Assembly (NCBI GenBank): GCA_910580195.1 | Contig: CAJTWA010000017.1 | Span: forward strand, 13,023 to 77,022 | From: an uncultured Lachnospiraceae bacterium | GTDB taxonomy: Bacteria; Bacillota; Clostridia; Lachnospirales; Lachnospiraceae | Reading direction: 5' to 3' | DNA length: 64,000 bases | Shown: piece after piece, positions 60,330 to 64,000 of the stretch | Position numbering within the stretch: position 1 is the first letter of the stretch | Layout of the letters: the number at the start of each line of letters is the position of its first letter | The notes under the pieces: generated by a model | Database searches by the model: none | Told to the model about the DNA's origin: nothing | The model's input: only the letters and a program-made list of their open reading frames with translations | Position numbers and translations under genes: made by a program

Positions 60330-60600
60330 AATGATTTCCTGCTGGTGTGGGCTTAACCGCATGGCAGGCTGACAACTGAATATGGGTAATCCTGCAAGAC
60401 GTATGAAACAGCCGAGCTATGCGAAAACACGCCATGACTGCCCGTGATGAAACGGGTGGGAGCGAGAAATGTTTTACTGTAAACAAGGTGTGGGAACCTT
60501 GCGCCATGACACTGTTTCCTGATAATGATACTTCCGTAAAACGGTCACAAAGATGATGGTGCGATTCCAATGTGGGCTTTTCTCCCGAAAGCCACTTGCA
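60330..60600 (+). ncRNA. Candidate structured RNA leader
   Basis: A 320-base gene-free stretch with at least five local helices: GCAGG/CCTGC (60364/60391), CCCGT-GATGAA-ACGGG (60441-60456), CAAGGT-GTGGGA-ACCTTG (60484-60501), CCGT-AAA-ACGG (60534-60544) and GTGGGCTTT/AAAGCCAC (60572-60595). GCCATGAC is repeated at 60431 and 60503. It precedes the 60638 gene. It matches no RNA class I can name. Confidence 0.5.
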
Positions 60601-60637
60601 GGATATAAAATTTTGTAAAAAAGAGGATTTTCAGAAA

Positions 60638-61024
60638 ATGGCAGATGAAGAAATATTTCAGGAGTTTCAGGATTTCCTCGCAAAGCGGAGGAAGTCTACG
60701 ATTACTTTGAATGGAAAGCAGATAAAGGCGTATGACATCAGGACAATTACCCTTGAACAGTTCCGTATGCTGATCGCCTGCGGGAATGACAGTCACAATA
60801 ACCAGATACGGGTTACGAAAAGCGGCATGGTCTATCTGTCGGAGGATATAGTCGGTTCGGAACAGCTTGATGATGTTGCGCTCAGTTTTGAAACATTCAG
60901 TGCGCATAACGGGTATGTTGGCGTGAAAGCAGCGGAGGACAACAGCCACGTTATCCCATTATACTATGCGCTGCTTGGAAACTGGACGAGTGGGTGCAGC
61001 CATACATATATAGACAGTTTTTAA
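60638..61024 (+). CDS. Hypothetical element protein
   Basis: A 128-residue protein of unknown function. The N-terminus is helical (EIFQEFQDFLAKRRKSTITL), the rest mixed, with SGMVYLSEDIVGSEQLDDVA. AAAGAGGA lies before ATG 60638, and this start excludes the frame's first 22 codons, which overlap the structured RNA. It is followed by an attenuator-like hairpin before the primase gene. Confidence 0.6.
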   Translation: MADEEIFQEFQDFLAKRRKSTITLNGKQIKAYDIRTITLEQFRMLIACGNDSHNNQIRVTKSGMVYLSEDIVGSEQLDDVALSFETFSAHNGYVGVKAAEDNSHVIPLYYALLGNWTSGCSHTYIDSF

Positions 61025-61080
61025 ATTTTGTGAAAAAAGATTGCGGGCATTGTCCGCTGATAATGATTTACACAGCGTTA

Positions 61081-61126
61081 GGGCAGTTATAAACCTATTG
61101 GACATAGGTTTGTAGCTGCCCTTTTT
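61081..61126 (+). terminator. Terminator or attenuator before the primase gene
   Basis: GGGCAGTTATAAACCTA (61081-61097) pairs with TAGGTTTGTAGCTGCCC (61105-61121), then TTTTT. It is 18 bases before the primase start, so readthrough control is possible. It resembles 48367-48406 (both GGGCAGTTATAA...TGTAGCTGCCC-like). Confidence 0.75.
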
Positions 61127-61144
61127 GCGTTCTTGGAGGATTGT

Positions 61145-61801
61145 ATGAATGTATTTGAAGCAGTGAGGGAGAATGGGATAACCGCAAAGCAGGCGGCGGA
61201 GCATTGCGGGATAAAAATAAACCGCAATGGTATGGCAGTCTGCCCGTTCCATAAGGACAAAAACCCAAGCATGAAGATAGACAGGCGGTATTACTGTTTC
61301 GGATGTGGGGAAAAGGGGGATGCCATTGATTTTGTGGCAAAGTTTTATGGTCTTGGAAAGAAAGATGCAGCAATGCAGATTGCGTCGGAGTTCGGTATCA
61401 GTTTTGATAATAACAAGGGCATAAAACCGCCGCCGAAACGCAAACGGATGTTATCGCCTGAGCAGAGGTTTGAGAGGGCGGAAAAGAAGTGTTTCCGTGT
61501 GCTTTCAGATTATCTGTGCTGTTTAAGGCAGTGGGAAGAACAGTATGCGCCGCATAAGGCGGAGGAAGAATGGCACCCGCTGTTCTGTGAAGCATTGGAA
61601 AAGAAAGATTACATTGAGTACCTGTTAGATATTTTATTATACGCTCCGCTATCGGAGCGTGTGGAGCTGGTAACAGATTATGGAGAGGAAGTGTTGAGGA
61701 TTGAAAGAAGATTGGAACAGTGTGCCGCCGGAGCAGAGGGCGGCGCTGGAAAAGACAATGGAGAAAATGGAGCAGGCGTCACAGCCGGAAACATGGTTTG
61801 A
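61145..61801 (+). CDS. CHC2 zinc-finger DNA primase-like protein
   Basis: A 218-residue protein. The zinc finger reads CPFHKDKNPSMKI, then YYCFGCGEKGDAIDFVAKFYG (CHC2 ligands Cys, His, Cys, Cys at about 33, 36, 55, 58). The TOPRIM polymerase part of DnaG is absent; the rest is helical and acidic. Such short CHC2 proteins pair with the D5-like helicase in elements of this type. GGAGG precedes ATG 61145. Its 3' end overlaps the next gene by about 100 bases. Confidence 0.85.
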   Translation: MNVFEAVRENGITAKQAAEHCGIKINRNGMAVCPFHKDKNPSMKIDRRYYCFGCGEKGDAIDFVAKFYGLGKKDAAMQIASEFGISFDNNKGIKPPPKRKRMLSPEQRFERAEKKCFRVLSDYLCCLRQWEEQYAPHKAEEEWHPLFCEALEKKDYIEYLLDILLYAPLSERVELVTDYGEEVLRIERRLEQCAAGAEGGAGKDNGENGAGVTAGNMV

Positions 61802-63077
61802 CGGGAGCAAAGTCAATGACGTGCTTTTCTGTGAGGATTTCCTTGCAGGACACCCTATGAAGTGCATACACGGCACTTTTTTTGATGTAAACGGGGCAGT
61901 CGGGGATTCGGAGCAGATTAAGGCGGAGATATACTACAAAATTGCGCCCTATGTTACGTCTAACATAGCAAAAAAGGCAACATCACTTCTGGATGCGCTG
62001 CGGATCAGGAGCTACTCGCCGCCGATACCGTTCCAGACAGACCGTATCCATGTGGCGAACGGGACGTATTTCTTATCGAAAAACTTCTCTGCACAGAAAG
62101 ATTTCTGCATGAACAGGCTTCCGGTAAAATATATGCCTGATGCGCCCAAGCCGTCACGCTGGCTTGCATTTCTTAGGCAGCTTTTAGAACCGGAGGACAT
62201 CATTACATTGCAGGAGTTCATGGGATATGTTCTGCTGCCCACGACAAAAGGGCAGAAAATGATGATAGTCATAGGGAAAGGCGGGGAGGGCAAGTCACGC
62301 ATCGGCAGGGTGCTGAGGGCTTTGCTTGGCGACAGCATGAACACGGGCAGCATACAGAAAGTGGAGGTTGACCGTTTTGCAAGGGCTGACCTTGAATGGA
62401 AACTTCTGATGCTTGATGATGATATGAAGCTGGAAGCGTTGCCACAGACGAACAACATCAAATCCATAGTGACGCTGGAAGATAAAACGGATTTGGAGCG
62501 CAAGGGGAAGCAGAGCGAACAGGGGTATTTATGTGTGAGGTTTATCTGTTTCGGGAATGGCAACCTCGGTTCGCTGTATGACCGTTCCTATGGCTTTTTC
62601 CGCAGGCAGATAGTCCTTACTGTAAAGGAGCGTGAGCCGGACAGGAAAGATGATCCGTTCCTTGGCGAAAAGCTGATTGCTGAAGCAGAGGGGATATTTT
62701 TATGGTGTCTTGAGGGGCTGCACCGCCTGATTGATAACGGGTATGAGTTTACCATAAGCAAAAGGGCGGAGGACAACCTTACAAAAGCCATGCAGGACGG
62801 GAACAACATCATTTTATTTATGCAGTCGGAAGGCTATATCAGGCTTGAGAAAGGCACACACGCCACGTCAAAGCAGCTTTACGGCGCTTATAACCAGTGG
62901 TGCGAGGATAACCTTGAAAAGCCGTTAGGGGAGCGTAGTTTTTCCAACTTCCTGCGGCAGAATGAGAAACAGTACGGGCTTGACTATACCCATAATATCG
63001 CCCTTGGCGCAGGAAAGACGGCAAGGGGGTTTAAGGGTATCCATGTAAAGGTGCGGAAAGGGGAAAACGTGCATTAA
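61701..63077 (+). CDS. Phage/plasmid primase-helicase, D5/P4 family
   Basis: A 458-residue SF3-type helicase from TTG 61701 (439 from ATG 61758). The D5_N-like region spans about 90-190. Walker A is IVIGKGGEGKSRIGRVL at about 194-210, Walker B LLMLDDDMKL. FICFGNGNLGSLYDRSYGFFRRQIVLTV is the usual sensor-1/arginine-finger stretch. A winged C-terminus follows. It would unwind the element at its origin together with the CHC2 protein. The start is uncertain, since the overlap with the preceding gene is long. Confidence 0.88.
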   Translation: MKEDWNSVPPEQRAALEKTMEKMEQASQPETWFDGSKVNDVLFCEDFLAGHPMKCIHGTFFDVNGAVGDSEQIKAEIYYKIAPYVTSNIAKKATSLLDALRIRSYSPPIPFQTDRIHVANGTYFLSKNFSAQKDFCMNRLPVKYMPDAPKPSRWLAFLRQLLEPEDIITLQEFMGYVLLPTTKGQKMMIVIGKGGEGKSRIGRVLRALLGDSMNTGSIQKVEVDRFARADLEWKLLMLDDDMKLEALPQTNNIKSIVTLEDKTDLERKGKQSEQGYLCVRFICFGNGNLGSLYDRSYGFFRRQIVLTVKEREPDRKDDPFLGEKLIAEAEGIFLWCLEGLHRLIDNGYEFTISKRAEDNLTKAMQDGNNIILFMQSEGYIRLEKGTHATSKQLYGAYNQWCEDNLEKPLGERSFSNFLRQNEKQYGLDYTHNIALGAGKTARGFKGIHVKVRKGENVH

Positions 63078-63376
63078 GGCGCATAAGACGCAAAGACGGG
63101 CAAAATCCGAAATCCTTTTTTATATATACATACGGCTGTGTAAGAGCCTGTATCTTATATATAATAATTTTTATTTTCTAATTTAAAAAAGAAGTGTCTT
63201 AGCGTCTAAAGGCAGGAAATATAAGGATTTGAGGGCATTCTGGAAGTGTCTTAACTGCGTCCTTTCAAAGCGTCTGATGTCCGGCAGGAGAATTTTATCA
63301 CCCTGCCGGGATTTTATTTTGCAGGGCAGGACGCAGAAAGCGTCTGATATTAAAGTGAGATTGGGAGGGATTCTAT
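63078..63376. other. Noncoding stretch with iterated GCGTCT motifs and a terminator
   Basis: GCGTCT or its inverse appears at 63086, 63202, 63270 and 63340, including AAAGCGTCTGAT twice (63268 and 63338), and AAGTGTCTTA twice (63193 and 63245). A perfect hairpin CCGGCAGG/CCTGCCGG (63281-63309) is followed by ATTTTATTTT. Candidate origin or recombinase-binding region. Confidence 0.45.
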
Positions 63377-63571
63377 TTGAATAAAGCAAAGCTGGTAGTG
63401 ACGAGGGTATTTGACAGCGAGCGCACACCGCAGGAGGCGTTTGTGAGGGCGATATTAAATTCAGATAAATACGAAAAAACCTTGCAGGTTCCGGGCAGTG
63501 AAAGTATAATAGAGGACAGAGGGCTTATCTATATTCAACCGGATTCAGACGAAGAAGGGAGAAACAGATGA
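63377..63571 (+). CDS. Small protein encoded with the recombinase
   Basis: A 64-residue protein, TTG start behind GGGAGGGA. It begins NKAKLVVTRVFDSERTPQEA; similar small frames occur upstream of large serine recombinases in Lachnospiraceae elements. The stop overlaps the recombinase ATG by 4 bases, so they are coupled. It may act as an accessory or directionality factor, which is speculation. Confidence 0.65.
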   Translation: MNKAKLVVTRVFDSERTPQEAFVRAILNSDKYEKTLQVPGSESIIEDRGLIYIQPDSDEEGRNR

Positions 63572-64000
63572 GCAGGACAACATACAGAGGTACACCAAAG
63601 GCAGGGTTATATACCCGTTTATCGGTTGACGATGGGTACGTTGACCGTGAGAGCAATTCCATAACAAGCCAGAAGCAGATGCTGACACAGTTTGCGGAAT
63701 ACCACGGCATAGAGATTGTCGAAACCTACGTTGATGACGGATGGAGCGGCACAAATTTTGAAAGACCTGATTTTAAGCGCATGATTGCGGATATTGAAAG
63801 CGGGAAAATCAACACGGTCATTACAAAAGACCTCTCACGTCTTGGGCGTGACTACTTGCAGACAGGGTATTACACTGATATGTATTTCCCAAGCAAGAGG
63901 GTACGCTACATAGCAATCAGCGACGGTATTGACACAAGCACAGGGTATAACGAGATGGCGCCTTTCAAAAATCTGTTCAATGATTTTTACGCCCGTGACA
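63568..64000 (+). CDS. Large serine recombinase, 5' part (runs off the window)
   Basis: The first 144 residues of a serine site-specific recombinase, open to the window edge. It reads GLYTRLSVDDGYVDRESNSI, with catalytic Ser19 in TRLSVDD. The resolvase fold continues with ETYVDDGWSGTNFERPDFKR and the arginine motif TKDLSRLGRDYLQTG. It would excise and integrate the element. ATG 63568 has AAGGGAG upstream. The zinc and coiled-coil domains lie beyond the window, as should the right attachment site. Confidence 0.92.
   Translation, partial: MSRTTYRGTPKAGLYTRLSVDDGYVDRESNSITSQKQMLTQFAEYHGIEIVETYVDDGWSGTNFERPDFKRMIADIESGKINTVITKDLSRLGRDYLQTGYYTDMYFPSKRVRYIAISDGIDTSTGYNEMAPFKNLFNDFYARD

Noticed and set aside
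60330..60600. Group II intron remnant
   Set aside because: No GTGYG start and no recognisable domain V or reverse transcriptase; the helices are short and separate.

Overview
The window looks like a gut Lachnospiraceae-type Firmicute (Clostridia). The genes are compact, AGGAGG ribosome binding sites are strong, and TTG and GTG starts occur. There is a GlgC/GlgD pair, an anaerobic class III ribonucleotide reductase, and many carbohydrate ABC transporter genes. No rRNA, tRNA, CRISPR array, prophage or intact insertion sequence was seen.

Chromosomal part, about 1-43.9 kb. Left to right: two small HTH-type proteins; a DUF308-like membrane protein; nrdD-nrdG behind a promoter with NrdR-box-like sites; an L,D-transpeptidase; a one-domain pyruvate kinase-like protein; an rRNA-type methyltransferase; an AAA-ATPase-like/nuclease-fold protein; a DUF89 phosphatase; a D-2-hydroxyacid dehydrogenase; a zinc-dependent phospholipase C-like protein; glgC-glgD; and a SNF2 helicase. 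Next come a BrnT/BrnA-like toxin-antitoxin pair and an OmpR-type two-component system surrounded by structured repeats. An operon facing it encodes a lipoprotein with a propeller-like N-terminus and a solute-binding C-terminus, two sugar-type permeases, a membrane fusion protein and a MacB-like membrane protein. A raffinose/melibiose-type locus follows (solute-binding protein, two permeases and GH36 alpha-galactosidase, with a divergent AraC regulator). The part ends with an ArsC-family protein, an acylphosphatase, polyphosphate:AMP phosphotransferase, and an AAA ATPase plus TOPRIM-like pair that resembles a defence module. The TOPRIM-like gene carries an in-frame stop.

Mobile part, about 44 kb to beyond the right edge. 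This is a decayed integrative conjugative or mobilizable element: truncated AbrB-like and DUF6075-like genes, parA, parB, repA, pcfB, a VirD4-type coupling protein, debris of the Maff2 membrane gene where the type IV secretion genes would be expected, a LytTR/GHKL two-component system with a cassette of FlxA-like, FliD-like and DUF6033 proteins, an orphan mobC next to an oriT-like hairpin cluster, two HTH regulators, a likely structured RNA, a primase, a D5-like helicase, and the start of a large serine recombinase cut by the window edge. No relaxase or VirB4 is visible.

A recurring trait of the chromosomal part is short tandem duplication at gene junctions (8.06, 29.3, 34.5, 39.5 and 40.0 kb). 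The most unusual items are the covarying structured repeats around the two-component system at 23-24.5 kb, the regulated FlxA/FliD-like cassette on the element, the interrupted ATPase/TOPRIM pair, and the hairpin-rich noncoding stretches at 52.9, 59.3 and 60.4 kb.
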